Under the pieces are notes generated by a model, which did no database searches, was not told where the DNA came from, and was given only the letters and a program-made list of their open reading frames with translations. Positions 45,833 through 54,986 of a stretch of 64,000 bases of DNA are shown here, one piece after another (position 1 is the stretch's first letter; each line of letters begins with the position of its first letter). Both the position numbers and the translations under genes were made by a program. This stretch comes from Leptolyngbya sp. SIOISBB (GTDB lineage Bacteria; Cyanobacteriota; Cyanobacteriia; Phormidesmidales; Phormidesmidaceae): the NCBI GenBank assembly GCA_010671905.1, contig JAAHII010000001.1:4402001-4466000 (forward strand), given 5' to 3'.

Positions 45833-46678
45833 ATGAATTCAACCCGTTTGTCAGCCCCACCTCGTTCCCGCAATACTTTGGATTGGGGCGTTATCCTGTT
45901 TTTTGGGGCGTTTCATGCGATCGCGCTCATATTAGCCCCGATCTATTTCTCTTGGTCTGCCCTCGGGATTATGCTGCTGCTGCATTGGTTGTTTGGCAGC
46001 ATCGGCATTTGTTTGGGATATCATCGCTTGTTGAGTCACCGCAGTTTTCGCGTGCCCCGCTGGCTAGAATACGGATTGGCAACCATCGGTGCCTTGGCGA
46101 CTCAAGGTGGACCGATTTTTTGGGTGGGGGGTCACCGCAAGCATCATGCTTTTACTGAAGATCCCCAGCAGGATCCTTATTCTGCCAAGCGCGGCTTTTG
46201 GTGGAGTCATATTGTTTGGATCCTCAAGCCCCAAGCAGAATCCTTTGAATTTGCTCAGTATTCTAAATTCGCCCCTGATTTAGCCAAACAAGCTTACTAC
46301 CGTTGGCTAGATCGCTACTTCGTCTTACTGCAAGTGCCGCTTGCGATCGCTCTGTATGCCCTCGGCGGCTGGTCGTTCGTGGTCTACGGAATTTTTGTGC
46401 GATCGGTACTGCTGTGGCATTCCACTTGGTTTGTGAATTCGGCTACCCATTGCTGGGGCTATCGCAATTTTGCTGCTGATGATAATGCCCGTAACCTCTG
46501 GTGGGTCTCACTGTTGACTTATGGTGAAGGCTGGCACAATAATCACCACACCTTTCCTCGTTCGGCTCAGACCGGCTGGCACTGGTGGGAAATTGATGTG
46601 ACTTGGCAGACGATTCGCCTCCTTAAGCACTTGGGCCTGGCAACTAAGGTCAAAATGATTCCCCGCGTTAAAAGTTGA
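45833..46678 (+). CDS. Acyl-lipid/acyl-CoA delta-9-type fatty acid desaturase
   Basis: 281-residue membrane di-iron desaturase. The three histidine boxes are HRLLSHRSF near 63, HRKHHAFTEDPQQDPYS near 100 and HNNHHTFPRSAQTGWHWWEID near 237. Four hydrophobic helices surround them. It inserts a double bond into fatty acyl chains, setting membrane fluidity. The divergent TetR gene and the paired palindromes suggest that its transcription is controlled by that regulator, perhaps in response to fatty acid or acyl ligands. Confidence 0.92.
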   Translation: MNSTRLSAPPRSRNTLDWGVILFFGAFHAIALILAPIYFSWSALGIMLLLHWLFGSIGICLGYHRLLSHRSFRVPRWLEYGLATIGALATQGGPIFWVGGHRKHHAFTEDPQQDPYSAKRGFWWSHIVWILKPQAESFEFAQYSKFAPDLAKQAYYRWLDRYFVLLQVPLAIALYALGGWSFVVYGIFVRSVLLWHSTWFVNSATHCWGYRNFAADDNARNLWWVSLLTYGEGWHNNHHTFPRSAQTGWHWWEIDVTWQTIRLLKHLGLATKVKMIPRVKS

Positions 46679-46836
46679 CGTCGCAGAACGACTACCGTGG
46701 CACTGAGAGCCAGGATAGGTCGCTAGGCACTAGAGATCTCGAGAACTATTCAATCCGGGGCCTTTCAAATTCCCTTCCTATCCTGACTCCTGTGGTCGTC
46801 ACATCATCGTCTTAGTCGTTCATCAGTAATCGGAAT

Positions 46837-47195
46837 TCAGCCGGAAGCATTGATTCTAACTAAATACTTCAGTCGAAAACCGTGCCGCCCGAACAGCAGT
46901 AAGTGTTCGGGCGGCACGGGTGGCGTCGCCGCTGTCGAGATCGTTTCGAGGGGCGGATTGAGATAGTAAATCTGATACGGCTGACCTTGGGTTGGTTGCG
47001 CTTCCTGCCAGCTATAGAGAGCAAGACTCTCATACACCAGAGAGCAAAACTCTCATACACCATCGCGACATCGGCATCATTCGGGCCACGAGTGATAAAT
47101 TCCTGCAGCAAAATATGATTGAAGTGCGGCGGCAGATAGACCGACTGTTTCACCAGGCTCAGTAGATCGAAAAGGCTAGGGCGAGAAGAATTGAA
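46837..47195 (-). pseudogene. Remnant of an unknown protein, disrupted by a 23-bp duplication
   Basis: A minus-strand frame encodes about 110 residues of an unrecognised C-terminal fragment: SLFDLLSLVKQSVYLPPHFN and EFITRGPNDADVAMVYESLA, then LYSWQEAQPTQGQPYQIYYL and HLLLFGRHGFRLKYLVRINA. A 23-bp tandem duplication shifts the frame after AMVYES. A stop stands in this frame just upstream, within the transposase relic, so the 5' part of the gene is missing. The conserved-looking segment suggests a once real gene cut by an IS. Confidence 0.55.
47017..47062. repeat. 23-bp tandem duplication
   Basis: GAGAGCAAGACTCTCATACA with three further bases (47017-47039) is repeated with one G-to-A change at 47040-47062. 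As 23 is not a multiple of three, it breaks the reading frame of the gene remnant. Confidence 0.85.
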
Positions 47196-47741
47196 TCACC
47201 TGACAACGCCTGGAGAAATGTCGTTCAACGGCATGCGAGAGAAGCTCCAGCATGGTTTTCTGTCGAACGTACGGCGGCAAAACGCGCCGTCCATCGCATT
47301 TAGTGATGCTGATGTTAGCCCGAAGCAGAGAGCCCCAGAAATGAACCAAAACAAAGGCCAAAGCGACAAATAGGAGACGTAGCAAAGGCTTCTGGGTGGT
47401 CGAGCGAAGGCGACAGTGATTTTTGAGGCGGTCACTGTTTCGATGCCAAAGCGGTCGCGATAGTGCTGGTGTACCTGTTGAGGGTCAACTTGAACGCGAT
47501 GGGTTATGTGGTGATCGCATATTCCATGGCCACTCGGGACACCTGCCGGGATCTGACTGGCAGGTTCGAGGCTATCACTGTGGCTCGCCGCCCCAATCAA
47601 GATCTCGAACAGAGTCTGGTCACTCACTTGTCCGTGGGTCTTGAGGTCGAGAGGCTCGCTCAGGCAGTTGACCGCAGCGATCCAGGTTTGCTTATCCGTG
47701 AGTGTGGGTTCTGCTGAGCATGGAGACGGAGATAGGGGCAT
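47176..47741 (-). pseudogene. IS4-superfamily transposase relic
   Basis: A minus-strand frame shows HYRDRFGIET, part of the YREK signature of IS4-type transposases. After a one-base loss the neighbouring frame continues RLKNHCRLRSTTQKPLLRLL and FVALAFVLVHFWGSLL, a typical C-terminal region. The N-terminal half is short and scrambled, with no visible DDE residues, and I find no terminal inverted repeats. It is dead. It lies directly upstream of the broken unknown gene and probably truncated it. Confidence 0.6.
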
Positions 47742-47813
47742 GGCAATTTTCTCAATGCTGCCTTGAACCTATTCCGTTTTCTGGATGCTTTGTGATCTGC
47801 TGAGCCTCGCTAG

Positions 47814-48386
47814 CTAAGACGCTTGGGTAACGGCTCGACGCGTTGACCAGGCAACTACCAGCAGAGAAAGGCCGCTCATCAAGATGCTGATGCCGATATA
47901 CAAGCCGATCAACCAAATTGCACTTTCCGGCCACTGGCCTAGCACCAGAATGCCCAAAATCAAGGTGATGACGCCGTCCAGTGCCAACAGCCAGGAGAGA
48001 CTACTACCGGTTTTATTGACGAAGGCCGAGATGATGGTCACGATGCCTTCAAACAGCAGCATGAACCCAAACAACCAGGTCAGGGTTAAAACGGCTTCAA
48101 CAGGATTAAAGACAACGATTAATCCTGCGATTACGTACAAAATGCCAACAATTAAGCTTAGCCAAAACCCCCGAATCGGCTTAGATTGAAACGCCTTCAC
48201 GAGCCTCACGATGCCGTTAAAGAGCAGCAGCCAGCCCAAAATGAGCGTAAAGGTCACCGAAGAGATGCCGGGCATGGCGATCGCCAAAATCCCTGTCAAC
48301 ATCATCAAAATGCTGAGCGCGATTAACCAACTCGTCGCCTTTTTTACCTCAGGCCCTAGTATTTCCGGTAGAGGATTTGATTCCAT
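47814..48386 (-). CDS. HdeD family (DUF308) membrane protein
   Basis: 190 residues with six hydrophobic helices in three similar pairs (LIALSILMMLTGILAIAMPG, LILGWLLLFNGIVRLVKAF, LIVGILYVIAGLIVVFNP, LTWLFGFMLLFEGIVTIISAF, LDGVITLILGILVLGQWP, ISILMSGLSLLVVAW). This repeat pattern with G-x-x-P turns is the DUF308/HdeD fold, linked to acid stress in Escherichia coli but of unknown role in cyanobacteria. It starts 78 bases downstream of the CDF gene's stop codon on the same strand. Confidence 0.88.
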   Translation of the reverse strand: MESNPLPEILGPEVKKATSWLIALSILMMLTGILAIAMPGISSVTFTLILGWLLLFNGIVRLVKAFQSKPIRGFWLSLIVGILYVIAGLIVVFNPVEAVLTLTWLFGFMLLFEGIVTIISAFVNKTGSSLSWLLALDGVITLILGILVLGQWPESAIWLIGLYIGISILMSGLSLLVVAWSTRRAVTQAS

Positions 48387-48464
48387 GATTCACTGTTCCA
48401 TTGACTCGTTTTGCCTAAAACGATGTCAAGAAACACTGAAAAATCCATGGAATCCATGAAAGTC

Positions 48465-49217
48465 TTAAGATTTCCGGAAGAAATCTTCTTGGGCGACCAA
48501 TTGCGATAAGTCCGTTTGTCCGGTTTCGAGCCAACCGAACTCTTGCAATGAGGGGGCTACCGCAACATCGTCTGATGGCCGGTGTCGTAGTCGCGTTACA
48601 CTCTGCCACAGAAGCGGCAGGGCACTCACGGCAATGACCAATGAAACAGCCGTCCCGATCAGCGTGTCAGCCCACATCCAATTGAGAAACGTGACGGAGA
48701 TCGCCGCTAAAATTGCCCCCACCGACCCCACAAGATCAGCCAGGATATGTAGGAAAACGCCTCTCAAATTCAGATCCTGCCGCAGATCGCCATGCATCCA
48801 GTACAAATTTGCGCCATTGATCAGCAGTCCTAAAGAAGACGTGACCAGCATGGGGAGGGTCAACACTTCTGTAGGTTCGCCATGCCAATGACTCCAAGCT
48901 TCACGACCAATCCAGATGGCCATTGCTAAGAGCGCCAGACTATTGATCAAAGCCGCTAGCAATTCAATCCGTTGATTGCCTTGGGTGACGGATCGAGATC
49001 GTTGGGCCATCACCGCTGCCGTGAGAGCAATCGCCATGGCGACCCCATCGGTCAGCATATGTCCAGAATCAGCTCGCAGAGTCAAGCTGTGGCTCAGCCA
49101 ACCAACCCAAAGCTCAACTCCGGCAAATACAGTCACAGAAACCATGACCAATACCAACCCACGTAACTTCAGCGTAGGTTGCCAACAAGATAAACAATGA
49201 ATGGATTGCCGTGTCAC
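48465..49217 (-). CDS. Cation diffusion facilitator, short form
   Basis: 250 residues with six membrane helices of the CDF family, which exchange Zn2+ or related ions for protons. Metal-site motifs are ADSGHMLTDGVAM near 49 (helix II) and HILADLVGS near 157 (helix V). A cysteine/histidine patch (HCLSCW) starts the protein. The usual cytoplasmic C-terminal domain is almost absent; the tail of about 45 residues is acidic and unlike it. A GTG at 49217 is used as the start. It is 78 bases upstream of hdeD on the same strand. Confidence 0.85.
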   Translation of the reverse strand: MTRQSIHCLSCWQPTLKLRGLVLVMVSVTVFAGVELWVGWLSHSLTLRADSGHMLTDGVAMAIALTAAVMAQRSRSVTQGNQRIELLAALINSLALLAMAIWIGREAWSHWHGEPTEVLTLPMLVTSSLGLLINGANLYWMHGDLRQDLNLRGVFLHILADLVGSVGAILAAISVTFLNWMWADTLIGTAVSLVIAVSALPLLWQSVTRLRHRPSDDVAVAPSLQEFGWLETGQTDLSQLVAQEDFFRKS

Positions 49218-49579
49218 GCTTTGAACGTCTCGTTAGATTTGATTAAGAATACCCCAGGCGGCCGATATTGCAGCACTGTACCCCAGTTGATTCGCTCAAT
49301 GAGCGATCGCTCAGTCCGGATTGGGTCACGGTCGTTGGGCGACGGCGATGGTTGTCAAACGACGTGGCTCTCTTGGTCGATTAAGGGCCTTTTGCCCATT
49401 CACCTAGCTGAGCTGTCTAGACCCCGAGTTGTCTTAGCAAGTTCCCGACTGTTGAGCTGATAGACAGCTTAGACCAGCCAAAACTGCGACGGCAGGTAAT
49501 TGGCGGCATCGATTTCCTTAAATAGGGCTTAAGCGGAATGTTAAACTGACATCTGCGTTCTAGTGAACTGCAGGTCTCA
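49218..49579. other. Intergenic region with HIP1-centred palindrome
   Basis: 362 bases between divergent genes with no supported coding frame. TGAGCGATCGCTCA (49300-49313) is a 14-bp perfect palindrome containing the HIP1 octamer. Promoters for both neighbours should lie here. Confidence 0.45.
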
Positions 49580-50824
49580 ATGCCTCAGCGAGTTTTATTC
49601 ATCAGTAACGGTCATGGGGAAGATAATCACTCTGCTCATGTCATCCGTACTTTGCGCAAGCTAGCACCGGATATCGACATTGCAGCCATTCCCATCGTGG
49701 GTGAAGGTAATGCCTATCGTCGTCTCGGTGTACCGATTCTCGGCCCGACCCAAGTGCTCCCCTCCGGCGGCTTCACATACGTCAACCGCTGGTTGTTGTT
49801 GAAAGATATTCAGGCGGGCCTGCTCAATCTTAGTCTGCGCCAGATTCGGGCGATCCGTCGCCACGGGCCAGACTTTGACTTGGTGCATGCCACGGGTGAT
49901 TCGGTCGGTCAAACGTGTGCGTACCTCACCGGACGTCCGTTTATATCCTTCATTTCTTGCCTATCGGCTCTGTATGAAGGTCATTTGCAAACTGATTTTG
50001 TCATGCGTTTTGTGGTGCGATCGCCGCGCTGCCGCGCCGTCATTACTCGCGACCCCTATACTGCTCAGGACCTCCAAAAGCAGGGATTCGGCAAAGTTCA
50101 CTATGGAGGTATCCCTTCGCTGGACTGGCTAATTCCCCAAGGGAAGGATTTGCAGCTCCAACCCGAGATCCCGATGGTGGCGCTGTTGCCGGGGTCACGG
50201 ATGCCCGAAGCGGTGCGGAACTTTAAGCTGCAACTGCAATTTGTGGTGGAAGCGACCCGCCTAATGGGAACCAATGTACAGTTTCGAGCAGCGCTGGTGC
50301 CTGCCCTGATGCAAGAATTGGGCACGATCGCGACGACGTTAGGCTGGCAATATGAAGCGGGTATTCTGACGTATGAGTTGGCAGATGGCACGATCGCCGA
50401 AATTCGCTGCTACGACGACGCTTTTAACGACATCGTTTGCCACACGACCCTCGTCATTGGCATGGCTGGCTTGGCTGTTGACCAAGCGGTGGCTTTGGGC
50501 AAACCCGTGATTCAAATTCCGGGTGAGGGCCCCCAGTTTAACTACGCCTTTGCGGAAGCTCAGGATCGCTTATTGGGCATCTCTGCTCAAACTATCGGCA
50601 CGGGACCTGCTTCCCCGACTACCCTGGTCGAAGCTGCCCACTGCCTACAAAAGACTTTAAAAGATGTGGATTATCTCGCTGCCTGTGTGGATAATGGGCG
50701 CGATCGCCTAGGGATTCCCGGCGCGTCTCAACGCATTGCGCAACTGATTCTTGATAATTTGCAAGCTGACCCGATTGACGTGCCGACCAGTGCTCCTGCC
50801 GAGCGAGGAACGATTACCCCGTGA
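49580..50824 (+). CDS. Lipid-A-disaccharide synthase-related protein
   Basis: 414 residues, GT-B fold related to LpxB (a cyanobacterial clade that uses a related but not identical substrate). VLFISNGHGEDNHSAHVIRTLR forms the N-terminus, PDFDLVHATGDSVGQTCAYLTGRPFISFISC near 96-126 the first domain, and MVALLPGSRMPEAVRNFKLQLQF near 194 the linker. The nucleotide-binding loop is VIGMAGLAVDQAVALGKPVIQIPGEGPQFNYAFAEAQ near 293. Real LpxB uses UDP-diacyl-GlcN and lipid X; whether this enzyme does is unknown. Its last four bases overlap the start of the ABC exporter gene, pointing to coupled expression. Confidence 0.85.
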   Translation: MPQRVLFISNGHGEDNHSAHVIRTLRKLAPDIDIAAIPIVGEGNAYRRLGVPILGPTQVLPSGGFTYVNRWLLLKDIQAGLLNLSLRQIRAIRRHGPDFDLVHATGDSVGQTCAYLTGRPFISFISCLSALYEGHLQTDFVMRFVVRSPRCRAVITRDPYTAQDLQKQGFGKVHYGGIPSLDWLIPQGKDLQLQPEIPMVALLPGSRMPEAVRNFKLQLQFVVEATRLMGTNVQFRAALVPALMQELGTIATTLGWQYEAGILTYELADGTIAEIRCYDDAFNDIVCHTTLVIGMAGLAVDQAVALGKPVIQIPGEGPQFNYAFAEAQDRLLGISAQTIGTGPASPTTLVEAAHCLQKTLKDVDYLAACVDNGRDRLGIPGASQRIAQLILDNLQADPIDVPTSAPAERGTITP

Positions 50825-52563
50825 CCGCCCAGACTTCCCGACAGCGCTCTAGCTATTGGCAGCTCAAGCCGTTCATCCAACATCACGGTACTCGGTTTGC
50901 GCTGGGCTTTGTCTGTATTCTGGGCTATGTACTGTCCACGTTAGGGTTGCCCTACTTGGCGGGGCAAGTTGCCCTCTACATCGGCCAGGGAAACGTGCCG
51001 CAAATGGCCTACTGGCTCGGTTTAGGGGCCGTTATTTTTCTCGTGCGAAGCGTTTTCCAATATTGGGAAAACATCATTATGATCCGCGCCTCGCTGGATG
51101 TGGCGCTGGATCTGCGTCAAGCGGTCTATGCCCACCTGCACCGACTGGGCTTGGACTATTACGAGCGCAATAAAACGGGGGACCTGAGCTATCGCCTCAC
51201 AGAAGACATCGATCGCATTGGCGAAGTCGTCCATAAGATGTCGCAGCAGTTTATTTCCTGCCTGTTGCAGCTCATTGCCATTCCCCTTTACATGCTGTAT
51301 TTGAACTGGCAACTCACCCTTGCAGGCGTGATTATCGCTCCTCTGATGGCTTGGCTCATTGGCGAATTTGGTAACCGTCTCCTCAAGCTATCGCGCAAAA
51401 GCCAGAGTCAGATTTCTAGCCTGTCTGCCCTACTGACGGAAGTCTTTGGCAGTATGCGCTTGGTACAGGCGTTTGCGGCTCAGAATTTTGAAAAACAGCG
51501 GTTTGATGCCGAAGCGGTTCACAACCGCAATTTGCGTTATCGAGCCGAGCAGCTCAAAGCGTTGCAATATCCCGTGGTGGGCTTTTTGGAAGCGATCGGG
51601 ATTATGTTCCTCTTTTTCCTAGGAGGCTGGCAGATTGCCCAAGGCAACCTGACGCCACAAGCCTTGGTGAGCTTTTTAGCCGCGATCGCCCTGCTGCTGC
51701 ATCCCATCGACTTGGTGACCCAACACTACAACGAGTTCAAGCAAACGGAAGCTTCTGTAGAGCGAGTGTTTGAGCTGATGAATGTGGCTCCAACCTTGGT
51801 CGAAGAGCCCAATGCTCAGCCGCTTCCGGCAGTCAGTGGAAAAGTTGAATACAGTGATGTGTCCTTTGCCTACGATCCGAGTAAGCCGGTGTTGCGGCAT
51901 CTAGATTTACGGGTGCATCCCGGTGAGGTGATCGCCCTGGTGGGCTCCTCAGGTGCTGGTAAAACCACATTGATCAACTTGCTGATGCGCTTTTTTGATC
52001 CGGTGGATGGCCAGGTGCTGATTGACGGCACTGACATTCGCACGGTGACCTTCGACAGCCTACGGCGACAAATTGGCATCGTGCCTCAAGACATCACTTT
52101 GTTCTCCGGCAATATTGCCCAAAACATTGCCTACGGGGAGATCGAGCCCAACTTTGATCGCATCGCAGAGTCCGCTAAACTCGCGAACGCCCACGACTTC
52201 ATCACCCAATTTTCCCAGGGATATCACACTTGGGTCGGCGAACGGGGAGTCAATCTCTCTGGGGGCCAGCGCCAGCGGATCGCGATCGCCCGAGCTCTCT
52301 ACTTTGATCCCCGCATCCTAATTCTTGATGAGGCGACCTCTGCCCTCGACTCAGAATCGGAAGCGCTGGTGCAAGAAGCGCTGGATCGGGCCATGAAAAA
52401 CCGCACCGTTTTTGTCATTGCCCACCGTCTCAGCACCGTTCGTGAAGCCGATCGCATTATCTTGCTCGAAAAAGGCACGATCGCGGAATCCGGTACTCAC
52501 GATGAGCTGCTCAGCTACGGTCAACGCTATGCCCAGTTCTACGCTCAGCAGTTCAAATCTTGA
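50821..52563 (+). CDS. ABC exporter, fused permease and ATPase (MsbA-like)
   Basis: 580 residues with a GTG start overlapping the upstream stop codon by four bases. Six membrane helices (from FALGFVCILGYVLSTLGLPYL) precede the ATPase, with Walker A ALVGSSGAGKTTLINLLMRF near 373, signature GERGVNLSGGQRQRIAIARAL near 477, Walker B ILILDEATSALDSES near 498 and FVIAHRLSTVREADRI near 530. Coupling to an LpxB-related gene suggests that it moves a lipid or glycolipid across the inner membrane; that is inference from position. Confidence 0.9.
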   Translation: MTAQTSRQRSSYWQLKPFIQHHGTRFALGFVCILGYVLSTLGLPYLAGQVALYIGQGNVPQMAYWLGLGAVIFLVRSVFQYWENIIMIRASLDVALDLRQAVYAHLHRLGLDYYERNKTGDLSYRLTEDIDRIGEVVHKMSQQFISCLLQLIAIPLYMLYLNWQLTLAGVIIAPLMAWLIGEFGNRLLKLSRKSQSQISSLSALLTEVFGSMRLVQAFAAQNFEKQRFDAEAVHNRNLRYRAEQLKALQYPVVGFLEAIGIMFLFFLGGWQIAQGNLTPQALVSFLAAIALLLHPIDLVTQHYNEFKQTEASVERVFELMNVAPTLVEEPNAQPLPAVSGKVEYSDVSFAYDPSKPVLRHLDLRVHPGEVIALVGSSGAGKTTLINLLMRFFDPVDGQVLIDGTDIRTVTFDSLRRQIGIVPQDITLFSGNIAQNIAYGEIEPNFDRIAESAKLANAHDFITQFSQGYHTWVGERGVNLSGGQRQRIAIARALYFDPRILILDEATSALDSESEALVQEALDRAMKNRTVFVIAHRLSTVREADRIILLEKGTIAESGTHDELLSYGQRYAQFYAQQFKS

Positions 52564-52721
52564 CATCTGAACCTTTGACTAGGGCGCGTCATCAATTAAT
52601 TCCGGAAACCTTTATGAATGAGCATTACCGCGCCCGCATCTCGTGAACAGGCTAGGGGCTGTTGCCCTTTCAAGGCAAGGATTTGACCGCTAAATGATGA
52701 CAGCCCCTAAGCAGGCTTTGT

Positions 52722-52771
52722 ACGAAAAAGCGACGAACCCGAGAGTACACCGCACTCTCGGGTTCGTCGCT
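52722..52771 (-). terminator. Strong rho-independent terminator of ndk
   Basis: Perfect 18-bp stem AGCGACGAACCCGAGAGT / ACTCTCGGGTTCGTCGCT (52729-52746 and 52754-52771) with a 7-base loop. On the minus strand it is followed by TTTTT, so it terminates ndk, whose stop codon is about 20 bases upstream. With no run of T on the plus side, it is less likely to stop the ABC exporter transcript. Confidence 0.93.
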
Positions 52772-52791
52772 GTTCCCATTCGGTGACTTAA

Positions 52792-53241
52792 TTACTCGTA
52801 AAGCCAATCTTTAGTCGCCGGAGCCCAGCTCGCGAGTTCCGCCTCGTGGAACCAGAGGGCGATTTCCCGCTGAGCAGTTTCAACTGCGTCAGAGCCGTGG
52901 ATTAAGTTCCGACCAATGGTGATGCCAAAGTCGCCACGGATCGTTCCCGGCGCCGAAGAAATGGGGTTTGTAGCGCCGATTAAGGTGCGCGCTGAAGCTA
53001 CAACACTGTCGCCTTCCCAGACCATTGCGACGACGGGGCTCGACGTGATGAAGTCAACTAAACCCCCGAAGAAGGGCTTGTCCTTATGAACGTCGTAATG
53101 CTTCTCAGCAAGTTCACGAGAAACCGCCATTAGCTTCATCCCTACGAGGGTAAAACCCTTGCGCTCAAAGCGGCCAATCACATCACCGACGAGGCCACGC
53201 TGCACCCCGTCTGGCTTGATCATAATAAACGTGCGTTCCAC
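52792..53241 (-). CDS. ndk: Nucleoside diphosphate kinase
   Basis: 149 residues, normal length. It transfers the gamma-phosphate from ATP to nucleoside diphosphates through a phospho-histidine. The N-terminus [28 protein letters not shown] and the active-site motif [18 protein letters not shown] (His near residue 117) are conserved, and SDAVETA is typical. The GTG start at 53241 has AGGAG nine bases upstream. It is divergent from nanE. Confidence 0.97.
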   Translation of the reverse strand: MERTFIMIKPDGVQRGLVGDVIGRFERKGFTLVGMKLMAVSRELAEKHYDVHKDKPFFGGLVDFITSSPVVAMVWEGDSVVASARTLIGATNPISSAPGTIRGDFGITIGRNLIHGSDAVETAQREIALWFHEAELASWAPATKDWLYE

Positions 53242-53426
53242 AGATCCGAACTCCTAACATGCGGATAATCTTCTCTATGCTGGGTAAGAAAGGGACGTTT
53301 GTAAAGGCTCTGAACGACAAATTCTCTGGAGTTGAGGGTGCCGCATGCGAGCGTCGCAATTCGGCATAGCATAGACACATTCACATTTTTGACTGCTTGC
53401 CAGTCACACTCTCTAACGGCGTTACG

Positions 53427-54116
53427 ATGACCTTTGACTCAATTCTCCGCCAACTGCGGGGGGGCCTCATTGTTTCTTGTCAGGCTCCGGCAGATTCTCC
53501 ATTACACGATCCTGGTGTCATTGCCGCAATGGCCAAGGCAGCTGTTAATCAAGGCGCGATCGCCGTGCGGATCGATAGTCCAGCCCATATTGCCGCCGTC
53601 CGAGAGCAGGTTTCAGTGCCGATTATTGGCTTGTGGAAACAAGTGATTCCCGGCTCTGAGGTGTACATCACACCGCAGTTTCACCATGCCAAAGCCGTGG
53701 CTGAGGCTGGCGCCGATGTGATTGCGATCGATGCTACTGAGCGGCCTCGGCCAGACAGTGAAACCCTTTCCCATTTGATTCAGCAAATTCATACCGAGCT
53801 ACACAAGCCAGTCATGGCCGATATTGACACGCTCGCCTCAGCTCAGGCCGCAGTAGATGCCGGTACCGACATTCTCGGCACGACGTTGTATGGCTACACC
53901 CCAGCCACCCAAACGTGCCACCCGCCTGGATTCCAGTTATTGGCTGATTTGATCGCCAAATTTTCCCTCCCGAGCATTTGTGAAGGGGGCATCGCCTCGC
54001 CAGCTGCAGCCCGCCAAGCCCTTGAACTAGGGGCATCGGCAGTTGTCGTTGGTACTGCCATCACCGGCATCGATATTTTAGTACAGCGTTACCAGGCCGC
54101 ACTTTCGGCACCTTAG
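53427..54116 (+). CDS. nanE: N-acetylmannosamine-6-phosphate 2-epimerase
   Basis: 229 residues from the ATG at 53427 (MTFDSILRQLRGGLIVSCQA matches the usual start; a TTG at 53397 would add ten). A TIM-barrel enzyme that interconverts ManNAc-6-P and GlcNAc-6-P. Motifs: GGLIVSCQAPADSPLHDPGVIAAMAKAA, IPGSEVYITP, GADVIAIDATERPRP near 104, VMADIDTLASAQAAVDAGTDILGTTLYGYT near 131-160 and ICEGGIASPAAARQALELGA near 180. In sialic acid metabolism it feeds ManNAc-6-P back to amino-sugar metabolism. No other nan gene is next to it, and the NeuB/NeuC/NeuA locus is 23 kb away. Its stop overlaps the convergent GT2 stop. Confidence 0.92.
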   Translation: MTFDSILRQLRGGLIVSCQAPADSPLHDPGVIAAMAKAAVNQGAIAVRIDSPAHIAAVREQVSVPIIGLWKQVIPGSEVYITPQFHHAKAVAEAGADVIAIDATERPRPDSETLSHLIQQIHTELHKPVMADIDTLASAQAAVDAGTDILGTTLYGYTPATQTCHPPGFQLLADLIAKFSLPSICEGGIASPAAARQALELGASAVVVGTAITGIDILVQRYQAALSAP

Positions 54117-54871
54117 CTATCCGGCTTAGTCGATGGTGCTTTTGTTGCCTGCCCATCGGCATAGGTGACATTGATTTGCACTTTGCGCTCATACAAGCGG
54201 TTCATCCACTGCGGATCAAGGTTGAGGTGATACATCAACTTCAGCGTTTGATTCATCAGTGCTTGGCGGTAAACGCCGCGATCGCGGTAGCGGCGAGCAG
54301 AAGTGATAATGCGACTGGGCAAGATCGCTGGCGCACCATATCGTTTGAGTTGTTGGCTGAGGGCGGTATCTTCAAAAATATCCATATCGGGCACGCCGCC
54401 GATATCATTGAGCAGCGATCGCCGCACCGCCAGACAATGGTCAAGATATAAAATTTGTCCCCAGCGCGGGCGCACCACAGAGGAATACCAGGAGGTATAG
54501 CGCAGTAGCCAATGATCTAAGTCAAATTGATGATGAAAGCCGCTCCACATCACGGTTGAAGTTTGGAAAGCTTGCGCGATTTGCCCCAGCGCCACTGCGG
54601 GTGGCAGCAGTGTAGCGGGATGATGCAGCAGCACGATGTCCCCTTGGCTGGCCTGAATGCCCACATTGAGCCGCTGCGCTCGATTTTTGGCATCTGATTT
54701 AATGACGTATATCTGAGGCGTTGCTTGCAATAACGCCAGGGTTTCATCCGTACTCGGACTAACCACGGCAATCAGTTCTTTATCGCCCTGCTGGGCCTGT
54801 AAGTTTTCAAGGATGGCGGGCAAATAGCCGTGTCGTAATTCATTGACACAGGGCAATACAACTGAAATCAC
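54113..54871 (-). CDS. Family 2 glycosyltransferase
   Basis: 252 residues with a GT-A-like pattern: MISVVLPCVNELRHGYLPAIL at the N-terminus, KELIAVVSPSTDETLALLQ, GIQASQGDIVLLHHPATLLPP near 70-92 in which HHPAT replaces the usual DxD, and MDIFEDTALSQQLKRYG near 164. The missing acidic pair makes its activity uncertain. It converges on nanE with overlapping stop codons, and its start is 115 bases from pgl, which is divergent. Confidence 0.75.
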   Translation of the reverse strand: MISVVLPCVNELRHGYLPAILENLQAQQGDKELIAVVSPSTDETLALLQATPQIYVIKSDAKNRAQRLNVGIQASQGDIVLLHHPATLLPPAVALGQIAQAFQTSTVMWSGFHHQFDLDHWLLRYTSWYSSVVRPRWGQILYLDHCLAVRRSLLNDIGGVPDMDIFEDTALSQQLKRYGAPAILPSRIITSARRYRDRGVYRQALMNQTLKLMYHLNLDPQWMNRLYERKVQINVTYADGQATKAPSTKPDS

Positions 54872-54986
54872 AGGTCAAACCTTGAATGAAATACGCGCAC
54901 TCTAGAAGTAAAGCTTAAGCAATCTCATCCCCTAGAGAAAATCGTTTACGCTGCAACCGCAGGCTCTAGTCTCTATTTAGATTGTT

